Shown piece by piece: positions 53,833 to 63,600 of a stretch of 64,000 bases of DNA. Source of the stretch: Candidatus Marithrix sp. Canyon 246 (lineage in GTDB: Bacteria > Pseudomonadota > Gammaproteobacteria > Beggiatoales > Beggiatoaceae). The notes below the pieces were generated by a model. The model saw only the letters and a list, made by a program, of their open reading frames with translations, did not search any database and was not told where the DNA came from. The translations under genes and the position numbers were made by a program. The stretch covers positions 62,001-126,000 of the forward strand of contig NZ_MCBX01000002.1 in the NCBI RefSeq assembly GCF_001723685.1, written 5' to 3'. The stretch's first letter is position 1. Every line of letters begins with the position of its first letter.

Positions 53833-54081
53833 TTAAGTAATCATATCAGTTATTGTTTTTGTCGGAATAAAAAGCGTGAGAGATTGGGCTGTTAATTCAT
53901 GAAAACCGTATTGAAAGTAAAATTTTTTTACTCTCTCATGTTTAGCATCAACTACCAAACCAAATATACCAATTTCTTTAGAAATATTGACACAACGTTT
54001 AAAAGCATCCATAACAAGCCATTCCCCTAATCCTTTTCCCTGCACAGTTTTATCAACTGCAAGCCTGTTTCTAGTACCCAC
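53833..54081 (-). pseudogene. N-terminally truncated GNAT toxin (TacT-like)
   Basis: 82 residues starting GTG right after the antitoxin stop. It keeps RNRLAVDKTVQGKGLGEWLV (acetyl-CoA loop) and KKFYFQYGFHELTAQSLTLF (C-terminal GNAT part with the Tyr), but lacks the first 80 or so residues of a TacT toxin. Probably inactive. Confidence 0.78.
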
Positions 54082-54348
54082 TCACAATTTACGCATAGCC
54101 ATTTTCGCCTTTTCAGTTGGTTCGGGTGGGTTGTCGAGCAGTGCTATAAAACGATCACGCTCCTCATTGGATAGTTTCAAGTTTTCATGTTCTAAAATTA
54201 CTTGTTTGGCATTATCATAAGCAAGATTAATAAGGTAAGCATTAACTGACATCATATTTAATTGCGCGGCTCGAACAATAACTTCTTTAAAGTCTGGATT
54301 CATTTTTAGGTTAATGCTTGCCTGCTGGTTATAAGATATTGTACTCAT
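54082..54348 (-). CDS. DUF1778 antitoxin (TacA-like)
   Basis: The protein has 88 residues: NLKMNPDFKEVIVRAAQL, SVNAYLINLAYDNAKQVI and LSNEERDRFIALLDNPPEP, the DUF1778 ribbon-helix-helix pattern with its C-terminal TacT-wrapping helix. It appears intact, while its toxin is truncated. The module interrupts remnants of the large secreted gene family. Confidence 0.87.
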   Translation of the reverse strand: MSTISYNQQASINLKMNPDFKEVIVRAAQLNMMSVNAYLINLAYDNAKQVILEHENLKLSNEERDRFIALLDNPPEPTEKAKMAMRKL

Positions 54349-54397
54349 AGTTTATTTCCATGTTAAAAATTTAATATATATGTCAAGTTTAAACTAC

Positions 54398-55804
54398 CTA
54401 TTCAGATTCTAAAAACCCTTCTACCACTAAAAACAAATCAGTTCTATCAATCCAGCCTTGTTTCTCTGGATCAAAAAAATCTCCAAGTGCATTGCCCATT
54501 TCAGCTTCATCTACTTTTCCATCTGCTCCTGCTATTAAATCAACCATATTTAATTTTCCTTTTTTAATCACTATACGTAATGTTTTTACTTTGCCAGTAG
54601 CATCTTCTAGTTTAATTATATCTTCACTTTGCTTTTCTAAGGCAGTAAAAGTTACGCGATCACCTTCTCCTTTAACTGTCCAACTATAAGGAGGAGTGCC
54701 CAGATACATTAGCCGCTGTATAAGTTAATTTGCCTTTATTTTCTTTAACATCTCCACTTTTAGCTGTTACTGTATATTTACCATAGCCGCCACTAATATT
54801 TAATTCGGCTTCTTGATTGCGTTTTAAAAATAACTCTAGTGGCGTTATTGCTAGTATTGATTGAACAGTAACACTAATATTAGTATTCTGGTTTTCTTTA
54901 TCTTTAATAGTTAAATTATAATCACCTGCTATTGATGGTGCTGTATAGTAAAAATTACCATCATCTTCAATGTGTGTGCCAGAACTAGCTGAAATAGTAT
55001 AAGGTTTGCCTCCACCAGTAATGTAAAACTGTTGCTCTTCATCAGGATTTAAAATTAATTCAGTAGGTGAAGCAATTAAATCACCACCAACATTAATGAC
55101 TGCTCTTTTTACATCTCCTTGTTGATCAACTACACTGATTTCATAAACACCTTTAGCTTCTGAAGCAGTGTAAGTTACCTCTGTGCCTTGTGTTTTATCC
55201 AGTTTACCTGCTGTTACTTGCCATGTATAAGGTGCTAAACCACTAGCAATTGTAAATACTTGAGTAGTCTGAACATCTAAATCAATCCTTGACTAATTTT
55301 GACATTTAGCGTCACTTTAGTTTGATCTTGATCAGTTACAGTGATAGTATCATTATTAGCCTTACGTGCTGCTATATAATTCCAACGCCCAGAATTACCA
55401 TTAACGCGCCCTTTTTCAGCGGTTACTGTATAAGGAGCTACACCGCCACTAATATTAAAGTTATTAGAACTTCCAGCTCTTAAACTCAAACTTTCTGGTG
55501 AAGTTTCTAAAGCTAAAGCTGAATTAACAAATACAGCCACTTGAGATTGTAAATCATCACTACTTTTCCATTTAGCGGCTTGAGTTTTATCTTGCTTAGA
55601 TAAATCAGCTAACCAAACTTGCAATGAAAGAGCTTGTTGTGCGCCAATAGGTAATTCACGATTGCCACTATTGCCAGCAACTGAAAAACTTATGTTTTTT
55701 CCGGGTTTAACCGAAACTTGATTAGGGGTAATACTGAGACTATTAGCAGATAAGGAATAAATGGTGGAAAACACCAATAAGAAAGAGAGGAGATATTTTT
55801 TCAT
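54398..55804 (-). pseudogene. Secreted repeat protein broken by two frameshifts
   Basis: Starts at 55804 with a signal peptide (YLLSFLLVFSTIYSLSANS) and an Ig-like repeat. Near 55277 the frame ends after KISQGLI, and sequence in another frame continues DLDVQTTQVFTIASGLAPYTW through repeats ending TYTAANVSGHSS near 54715. A further shift enters the frame starting near 54709 (YSWTVKGEGDRVTF) ending in AGADGKVDEAEMG and FLVVEGFLESE. If these are real, the product is truncated; assembly errors would restore one protein of about 470 residues. Confidence 0.78.
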
Positions 55805-55817
55805 AGATAGATATTTT

Positions 55818-55850
55818 AGACCTGACAGGTTTTAAAAACCTGTCAGGTCT
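55818..55850. repeat. CCTGACAGG palindrome, full copy (GA/TC variant)
   Basis: Arms AGACCTGACAGGT and its complement, with a T-run on the plus-strand side, between the repeat-protein genes. Confidence 0.9.
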
Positions 55851-55857
55851 TTTTTCC

Positions 55858-58800
55858 TTATTTAACTAAAACACTATAAGGCTGTGTAGCATTAAACAAT
55901 AAACCCTTTAACACATCAGTTCCAACAGCCGCATATCCAACATAAAACACCATTTGATGACCACTATATTCTGATAATGGACCATTATATACATCCTTTA
56001 CAACAACTTCAACTTTTTCACCAGCTGCGGCGGTTTTATAAACCGGAAATTCCTGACTTAGATCAGAACGCACCAACTTTTGCTGAGTTGAGGTTTTAAA
56101 CAATATTACAGGTTGTTCTTCTAAGCCAACCCATAATATAGCAGCATAAACTTTATACTGTTGACCATCATTAGGCATTTCTAAGCTGAAACTAGCTTCT
56201 ATATTAGAAGCAGCATCTACTAAAATTTCTTTTTCATGACGCTCAATACCATCAACAATAATATTGCTATTAATTGAACCCATGTCATTTCTTGGTTTGC
56301 CAGATGGTAAATCAATTACATCAGCTTTAACAATTACCTTGACTTGCCCTTGTACATCGCGCCCATCTCTTACCGTAATATTATAACTTCCGGGTTGATC
56401 AGGTGCTATATAAGCAACTCGTGTTCCTTTGGTGCTGGATAAAGTTCCTGCTTCTGCATTCCAAGCATAGGGTGAGGTGCCGCCAGCAACAGTTATATTT
56501 AGAATCTCATTGCGAGATAAAAATGCGCGTTCTGGTGTTAAACCTAAGTTATTATGAATTATATCTACTATTGCTAAACCTGTATCACCAGCAGCATCTG
56601 TAACTATCACTTCATGGCGACCAACCTTGGTAAATTTACCAGTCCAAATACGTCCAATTTTACCATCTGACCAAGTATAAGGCTCAGTTCCTCTAGCAGC
56701 AGATATTTTTACAGTTTCACCAATTGCTACCACAGTTTTAATAGGTGTAATAATTAAATTACCTATAACTTGTATTCTAATTTTAGCGGCTTGTGATAGC
56801 GCATCTGTTACTGTGACTTCGCAAACACCATTACGTTGAGGTGCAGTATATCCAACTAAAGTACCAGAAGTTTTAGTTAAATCACCACATTCTGCAACCC
56901 AAGTAAAAGGTGCTTGACCACCTGCAATTTGTAATTGAGCACTTTCTCCAATAGCTAAGAGTTTTTCTGTTGGTGAAGCACTCAAACCTTTTATAACTCG
57001 TATTAATGGAGTTACTGATTTATCTTGGGCATCTTTACAAGTTACAGTAAATTCACCTTCTTGAGCTGGTGGTTGATAATTGACTTCGGCACCTTCAGGT
57101 GGATTAATGGTTCCAGCTTCTACTTCCCAACGGAAAGGTTCAGCACCACCCATTGCACGAAATGTGATTGGACTTTTATCACCTAAAATCATTGTAGTTA
57201 AATGAGGGCTACAAGCTAGTTCATTAATCACTTTAACTGGTACTTCAGTTTCATTGCCTTTATTATCAGTAACTGTGATTGTTTGTTCTCCAGATGCTTT
57301 TGGAGCAATATAAGTTACTGTTTTACCTTGAGTTGAACTTAAAGTGCCAGCAGTTACTGTCCAATTATAATTAGGTACTCCACCTTTCACTGTTAGACGA
57401 ATGTCTTCTCCTAAAGATAATATTAATGGATTTTCCACTGTACCTGATGGTGTAACTGTTGGTTTGGTATCAGGAACTATATTAATTTGAGCTGATAGTT
57501 CGCCTGCAATTGCATCTTTCACTGTTAATGTAACGGTACCGGGATTCTCAGGTGCAGTAAAATTATAGTTTGCTATCCCATTAGCATCAGGGCTGATTGA
57601 TTGAGAAAAACCAAGGCTGGTTGTTACTAAATATGGTGGTTTACCGCCTGTAATAGCAAATGCTTGTATTTTCTTAATTTTTAAATTAGGAACATATTGT
57701 GGAGATAAACTGAGCTGTGAATAAACTTCAATAGTAACTTGATCAGTTTGACCACTCTGATCTGTTAAAGTTACTTGATAGTTTCCGAGAACATTAGCAG
57801 AAAAATCTACCATCTCACCAGTAGTTGCAGTTAGTTGTCCACCTGTATTTGACCAACTATATGGCTGTACTCCACCCTTAGCACGTAATCTAGGTTTTCC
57901 GTCTGTATAAATTGGAATAATTTCTTCTGTTGGAATAATATTGAGTTCATCTGTTATACATTCAGCAATGATATTTTTATCTTCTGTCATAGTAATGCTG
58001 ATATTTGGATTAGAACCACTAGCATCACCTCTCCATTCAACAAAATTAAAGTCTTGATTTGCTACCGCGCTTAATTCAACTGTGCTGCCACAATTATAAA
58101 GTTGATTATGAGGATTAAGGATAACTTGACAATTTCTGACATCTACTGTTAAGCTGAAAGTTTCAGGTTCAAACTCTGCCATAACTGAGGTATTTTCTTT
58201 TAATGTAATTTCGCAAGTTGGCATATTACCGCTACATGCACCGTGCCATTGTTTGAATTTATTACAATTTTTAGGTTCAGCAGTCAATATAACTTCTTGA
58301 TCATAAAAATACTTGTCAGATTCAGGTGAAACTGATACAGAACCATTGCCATTAGGAGTAACTAACAATGTTACCTCTGTTGGTTCAAAAATAGCCTTAA
58401 TCTCTTTATTACTATTCATTGTGACAGAAAAAGGATTACTACTGCCACTAATATCGCCATCCCATCGCGCAAATTCATAACCTTCATCGGGTGTAGCAGT
58501 TAATTTAACTTCTTCATCACAAGCATAACTTGATTTAGCTGGATCAGAAATTATTTTACCTTTTCCAGCTGGAATTAGTTTTAAACTAAAATCACCCTTA
58601 ACAAAATTGGCTGAAATGGTTTTATTATTATCCATTATAAGTGTGCAATTAGAATCATTGCCGCTACAATCACCACCGCTCCAGCCTGTAAAGCTATAAC
58701 AATGTTCTGGTTGGGCTGTTAAAGTAACTTCTTCATCTTTTTCAAATACTCTTTTACTTGGTGAAATAATACCTCCATTTAAAGACGGATCAATAGTGAT

Positions 58801-59922
58801 TTTACAACACTCAATTTTTTCAAAAACAGCAGTTACTGTTTTATCTTTATCCATAGTAATAGTGATTGGGTTTTCATCACCGCTATCAATTTCATCTATT
58901 TCCCAACGTACAAAGTTATAACCTTCATCAGCTCTTGCTTCTAATGTAACTTCAGTATCACATTCATAAGGTTCAGCGGGTGATCTTACTATTCTACCTT
59001 CACCTATGACATTAGTTGTTAATGTGCAAATAGGTGGTGGAATAATAATAATTGGTGGTGGATCAATTAGTTTAAGCCCTTTTGGTGGAGTAGCGCGTTT
59101 GAATAAATTATCTCCCCAACATTCAACACTATTATCGGTTTTTTTGGCACAACTATGATCTGAACCAACACTGATTTCCTTAAACGTTCCAATTGGTGGT
59201 GTTTTTTTACCAGTTTTACCCCAACAAACTATACTGTTATCAGTTGTTCTAATTGCGCACGCATGATTTTGACCAACACTTAATTTGGAAAATTCACCAC
59301 TTGGTGCTGAAGTTTGATCTTCATCATTTTTACCCCAACAATCTAATGTTCCATCAGTTTTTATACCACAAGTAAATTGATAACCTGCTCTTACTAGAGA
59401 AAATGTGCCGCTTGGAGGAATTGTTTCACGATTAGTATTTTCTCCCCAACACTGAATAGTATTAGTAGTAGTTACACCACAACTATGGTTATAACCAGCA
59501 CTTACTTGTGAAAACTTACCGTTAGGAGGATTCATTTTTCCTGTTGTTAGTATATCATTACCCCAACAAATAACAGTATTATCAAATTTGATCGTACAAC
59601 TATGAACATTGCCGCTACTTATTTCTAAAAATTTACCTGTTTGCGCAGTTGCTTGTCCAAAATCATCTCTACCCCAACAAGTCATTATTCCATCATTTTT
59701 AAGGGCACAACTATGATATTTACCTACACTAACTTTGGCAAAATTATTGTCACTAGGTGAGGCACTTTGACCAAAATCATTTTTACCCCAGCAACTTATA
59801 GTCTGATCATCTTTTACAGCACAATTATGCTGCTCGCTGCTACTTAATATTTCTGCTGAAGTATTTGTTGTTACCAACAGTGCAAAAATTGCACTTAGAT
59901 AGCATTTAAAGTCTAGTTTCAT
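55858..59922 (-). CDS. Giant secreted RCC1/InlB/Ig-like repeat protein
   Basis: The protein has 1354 residues. Signal peptide (CYLSAIFALLVTTNTSAE) is followed by seven RCC1-like repeats to about residue 280, each with HSC and CWG (for example HNCAVKDDQTISCWGKNDFG). About five InlB-like repeats follow (EGYNFVRWEIDE, CYSFTGWSGGDCSGNDSNC). Then about seven Ig-like units have the pattern APYTW ... VTYTAP ... VTVTD (residues about 640-1200) and a unique C-terminal domain ends in QPYSVLVK. Cysteine pairs suggest an oxidised extracellular protein, probably adhesive. No sorting motif was seen. Confidence 0.87.
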   Translation of the reverse strand: MKLDFKCYLSAIFALLVTTNTSAEILSSSEQHNCAVKDDQTISCWGKNDFGQSASPSDNNFAKVSVGKYHSCALKNDGIMTCWGRDDFGQATAQTGKFLEISSGNVHSCTIKFDNTVICWGNDILTTGKMNPPNGKFSQVSAGYNHSCGVTTTNTIQCWGENTNRETIPPSGTFSLVRAGYQFTCGIKTDGTLDCWGKNDEDQTSAPSGEFSKLSVGQNHACAIRTTDNSIVCWGKTGKKTPPIGTFKEISVGSDHSCAKKTDNSVECWGDNLFKRATPPKGLKLIDPPPIIIIPPPICTLTTNVIGEGRIVRSPAEPYECDTEVTLEARADEGYNFVRWEIDEIDSGDENPITITMDKDKTVTAVFEKIECCKITIDPSLNGGIISPSKRVFEKDEEVTLTAQPEHCYSFTGWSGGDCSGNDSNCTLIMDNNKTISANFVKGDFSLKLIPAGKGKIISDPAKSSYACDEEVKLTATPDEGYEFARWDGDISGSSNPFSVTMNSNKEIKAIFEPTEVTLLVTPNGNGSVSVSPESDKYFYDQEVILTAEPKNCNKFKQWHGACSGNMPTCEITLKENTSVMAEFEPETFSLTVDVRNCQVILNPHNQLYNCGSTVELSAVANQDFNFVEWRGDASGSNPNISITMTEDKNIIAECITDELNIIPTEEIIPIYTDGKPRLRAKGGVQPYSWSNTGGQLTATTGEMVDFSANVLGNYQVTLTDQSGQTDQVTIEVYSQLSLSPQYVPNLKIKKIQAFAITGGKPPYLVTTSLGFSQSISPDANGIANYNFTAPENPGTVTLTVKDAIAGELSAQINIVPDTKPTVTPSGTVENPLILSLGEDIRLTVKGGVPNYNWTVTAGTLSSTQGKTVTYIAPKASGEQTITVTDNKGNETEVPVKVINELACSPHLTTMILGDKSPITFRAMGGAEPFRWEVEAGTINPPEGAEVNYQPPAQEGEFTVTCKDAQDKSVTPLIRVIKGLSASPTEKLLAIGESAQLQIAGGQAPFTWVAECGDLTKTSGTLVGYTAPQRNGVCEVTVTDALSQAAKIRIQVIGNLIITPIKTVVAIGETVKISAARGTEPYTWSDGKIGRIWTGKFTKVGRHEVIVTDAAGDTGLAIVDIIHNNLGLTPERAFLSRNEILNITVAGGTSPYAWNAEAGTLSSTKGTRVAYIAPDQPGSYNITVRDGRDVQGQVKVIVKADVIDLPSGKPRNDMGSINSNIIVDGIERHEKEILVDAASNIEASFSLEMPNDGQQYKVYAAILWVGLEEQPVILFKTSTQQKLVRSDLSQEFPVYKTAAAGEKVEVVVKDVYNGPLSEYSGHQMVFYVGYAAVGTDVLKGLLFNATQPYSVLVK

Positions 59923-59935
59923 CCTTATTTCTCCG

Positions 59936-60478
59936 TTAATTTAACAGATCTAATGGAGCATAAACTCTAACTTCTAGTTCAATTAGATCTTGAGTTACTT
60001 CATCATACACTTGGATTTTATGTAATCCAGCTACATTTCCAGCTTCAACCTTTAATATACTACTATCTTTGTGTAAATTCAAATAGTCGTTAGGTTCTAG
60101 TTGCCATTTACCGCTGCCACCAATAATCATAAAATTAGTTTTATCATTTATAGGGATATTACGAATACTAGGAGATGCTTCTAATGGACGTAGCACATTA
60201 ATATTTACTTGTATAGTTTGACCAGCGCGATCAAAAAAGCGTACATAATCTTGCATATAGCGTCGCGGGGCACGATAAATAAAGACATTTTCATCTTTAC
60301 TTCTTCTTACATCACCAGTTTTACTTTGCCAAAAAATAGGTGTTAAACCACCTGTTACTGTAAAGTAGTGAGTTTGATGAGGTTTACTCCAAATTTCTTT
60401 GGGCGTGACTGTTAATGCTTGAGCAGAAGTTGTGGAACAAAATAAGATTAATATTAATAATGAAATTATGTTATTCAT
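59936..60478 (-). CDS. Short secreted protein with two Ig-like repeats
   Basis: The protein has 180 residues with a signal peptide (IISLLILILFCSTTSAQA). Two units of the same repeat type are present (HYFTVTGGLTPIFWQSKTGD, IGGSGKWQLEPNDYLN). It lies 13 bp upstream of the giant gene's start and 197 bp downstream of the next repeat gene. Possibly a small partner of the giants. No other domains. Confidence 0.8.
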   Translation of the reverse strand: MNNIISLLILILFCSTTSAQALTVTPKEIWSKPHQTHYFTVTGGLTPIFWQSKTGDVRRSKDENVFIYRAPRRYMQDYVRFFDRAGQTIQVNINVLRPLEASPSIRNIPINDKTNFMIIGGSGKWQLEPNDYLNLHKDSSILKVEAGNVAGLHKIQVYDEVTQDLIELEVRVYAPLDLLN

Positions 60479-60571
60479 AGTTTTTTTTTATAAAGGAATG
60501 ATAGGTAAAAAAAAAGCAGAATCAAGTATTCAGAGGAACATCTTCCCTAAACCTCAACTCTGCTATTTAAG

Positions 60572-60597
60572 TTATCCTCTCCATTAGGAGAGGATAA
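60572..60597. terminator. 11-bp stem hairpin between repeat-protein genes
   Basis: TTATCCTCTCC (60572-60582) pairs with GGAGAGGATAA (60587-60597) across ATTA. It lies between the stop of the window-edge repeat gene (60675) and the next start (60478). No T-run; terminator or processing site. Confidence 0.45.
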
Positions 60598-60624
60598 TAG
60601 TAATACTAAATACTTTCAACTATC

Positions 60625-60657
60625 AGACCTGTCAGGTTTTCAAAACCTGACAGGTCT
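60625..60657. repeat. CCTGACAGG palindrome, full copy (opposite arm order)
   Basis: AGACCTGTCAGGTTTTC and its partner AAAACCTGACAGGTCT, 18 bases after the stop of the window-edge gene. The same palindrome family with arms in the other order. Confidence 0.9.
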
Positions 60658-60674
60658 TTAGACCAAAAGTATTG

Positions 60675-63600
60675 TTATTGTTGAATACCAACTTGATTCA
60701 CAATAATGTTAGCTTCAACGTGCATATATAATTGGCGTTTATCAATAGTGACACCATTTAATGCTTGACCATTAAAGTAGTGTTCTATTGCTAACTCTGC
60801 TTCTTCATCAGAAATGATGCCATCACCATTTAAATCACCGGGCAAACTACCTACAACAATAATGGCTTGTGTACTATCACCATTTTGATCACGGCAAATA
60901 ACTTTATATTGAGTACCTAGTTCTACATCAGTACGTGGGCGTACTACAATATAGTCATCACCTTTCTGAAGTTCTTGTAGATCGGCAAGTGCCCAATCGC
61001 ATTTACCAGCACCACCTAATTGAGTGAAACGTACAGCCACAGATTCGCCCTTATACACTGGATGTGATATAGGTGAAATCATTAAAGGTTGGAACACAGT
61101 CACAGTAGCTTTGCCTTCCAGACCATTTACATCTTCCACCACTACTTCATAAGTACCAGCAGTTTCAGGTGCTGTTATATTAACAATCTCAGTTGTGATA
61201 TAATTATCATCTTCACCTTCTCTGATAGGATTACCATTAAAAGTCCATACATAAGGTGCTGCACCTCGATTAACCATTAAGGTACGAGTTTCACCCGGTG
61301 ACATTGTGATTATTGATGGTGAAATAGTAGGCGTAGAGGGTTCTACAACAGCCTGAATCACAACTTTTTGATCTGAACTATCAGTTACTGTTATATCATA
61401 AGTACCAACACGTTTTGGAGAAGTATAAGTTCCTTTACCGGTATCCTTATCAATTTTTACTTCACCGCTTGCTGCCTCTGCAAAGTAGCCACCAGTACCA
61501 CCTATAACACTAAAAGTAGTTTTAGCATTTCTATCTAAATAGATAGTTTTTTTACTGGCTTTCAATCCTACTTCAACAAAAACGCTGACTGTTACTGATT
61601 GACCTGAATTATCACTAAATGTAATTGTAACATTTTCATCAGCATTCATTTGAGCTGAACTAAATGTAAAGTCTCCAGTTTCGCTAGTAGGGTTTATTGT
61701 ACCTTTTTCACTCACAGCAGTATAAGGTCCTACACCACTAACTACACGAAAAGTGGTAGTTTCATTACGTTTCATATAACGCACATTAGGTGTTACTTGA
61801 AGAGGTTGTGTTACATATACTTTAACTTCAATCTTATTATCCTTACGATCACGGATATTAATTACATCTTCACCCATTATATTAGGTGCAGTATAATAAT
61901 TATAACCAGCATCCTCAGTACGTACATCTTTCATTTCACCTTTACCAGCTTGCCATTCAAAGGCAGGTACACCACCAGTTACAGCAACACGTTTAGTTGC
62001 TCCCGGTTTCAAGTAAATCTCCTGTTTAGTAGCACGTAGTGGTATATCTACATATATAATAGCCTGATATTTTTTACCTTCATTATCAGTAACTGTTACA
62101 GTAACTGTTTCAGAGACTTGAGGTGCTTCATAAGTAACACGATTACCACTTGTAGTTACCTTACCTGCTGTTGTATTCCATTGATAAGGTGCTGTACCAC
62201 CAACTACATCAAATGCTACTGTACCACCTTTATCTAACCAAGCAAATGCAGGACTAATCACAGGTATATTCTTAACTTCAACAGTAACTGAGGCTTGATT
62301 GCCATTAGCATCTTTAGCAGTAACTACATAAGTACCTAAACCTGATGGTGCGGTATAATTACCTTTATCATCAATTTTACCTTGTGTAACAATCCATTCA
62401 ATTGTACCACTACCACCAAATACCGTAAATTGTTTAGTACCATTAGGTGACAATATTGCTTTTTCAGGTGTAATCACCATAGTGCCACTGACTTTGATCT
62501 TAACTTGACCAGTAACACCTTGATTATCTGAAACAATTAAACTAACTTCACCAGCACTACTACCAGCAGTAAAGCGCACACTGTCGCCAGTATTACTATC
62601 TAAGAATCCTTCACCTATTACATTCCAACTATAAGGTGATTCGCCACCAGTAACACTAAAGCTGCTACTACCACCAGCACTAACTTGAGCTTCAGTAGGA
62701 GTTACAATTAATTTAGAACCTACTATAACAGTAGCTTCTACGCTACGACCACTCTTATAGTCTATTGCTGTAATAGTATAGCTACCGCCGCTTGGAGGTG
62801 CAGTGAAAGTACCATTACTATCAATAAAACCACCAGATGCACTCCAGCTTATACCACCTATATTATTAGCAATTGTAAAAGTTTGTGTATCGCTGGGATT
62901 TATAGTTACTTGTTTTGGTGTAATGGATAAAACACCTACTGTTGATAACACATTAACATTAACTGTTGCAGTATTGCCTTTATCATCCGCTACTGTAACT
63001 TCATCAGTACCAGCTAAGTTTGGTGCTGTATAAGTTATACTAGCACCTTTATTAGGTGAAACAGTACCATTTTTAACAGTCCAAGTATAATTTCCACTAC
63101 CACCTTGTGCAGTAAAGGTTTTAGTTTGTCCAACTTGCACCGCAGCAACAGATGGAGTTACCCGTACACCGAGTACACCTGTAGTACCAATTACTTGAAC
63201 ACTTACTGTTGCTTCGTTACCAGCAGTATCTCTAATTGTAATAGTATCTGCGCCTATAGAATTTGGTGCAGTATAAGTAACATTTCCACCAGTGCTAGGA
63301 GATAAAGTACCTTTTGTAGCACTCCAAGTATAACTACCATTACCACCAGTTGCTGTTAATGTTGTAGTACTATTAACATCTACACTTATAGTAGATGGTG
63401 TTACTATAATACCTTCTGCAACTTGTACACATAGTTTTGCAATTGCACCACTGGCATCATGTACAGTAACTTCATAAAGTCCGATATTTGACTCAGGTGT
63501 AAAGCTAATTTTGCTGCCACTAGTAGAAGATAAGCTACCAAAGTTAGCTTCCCATTTATAAGGAGCTGTACCACTAACAATTTCAAAATCAGCAATTTCA

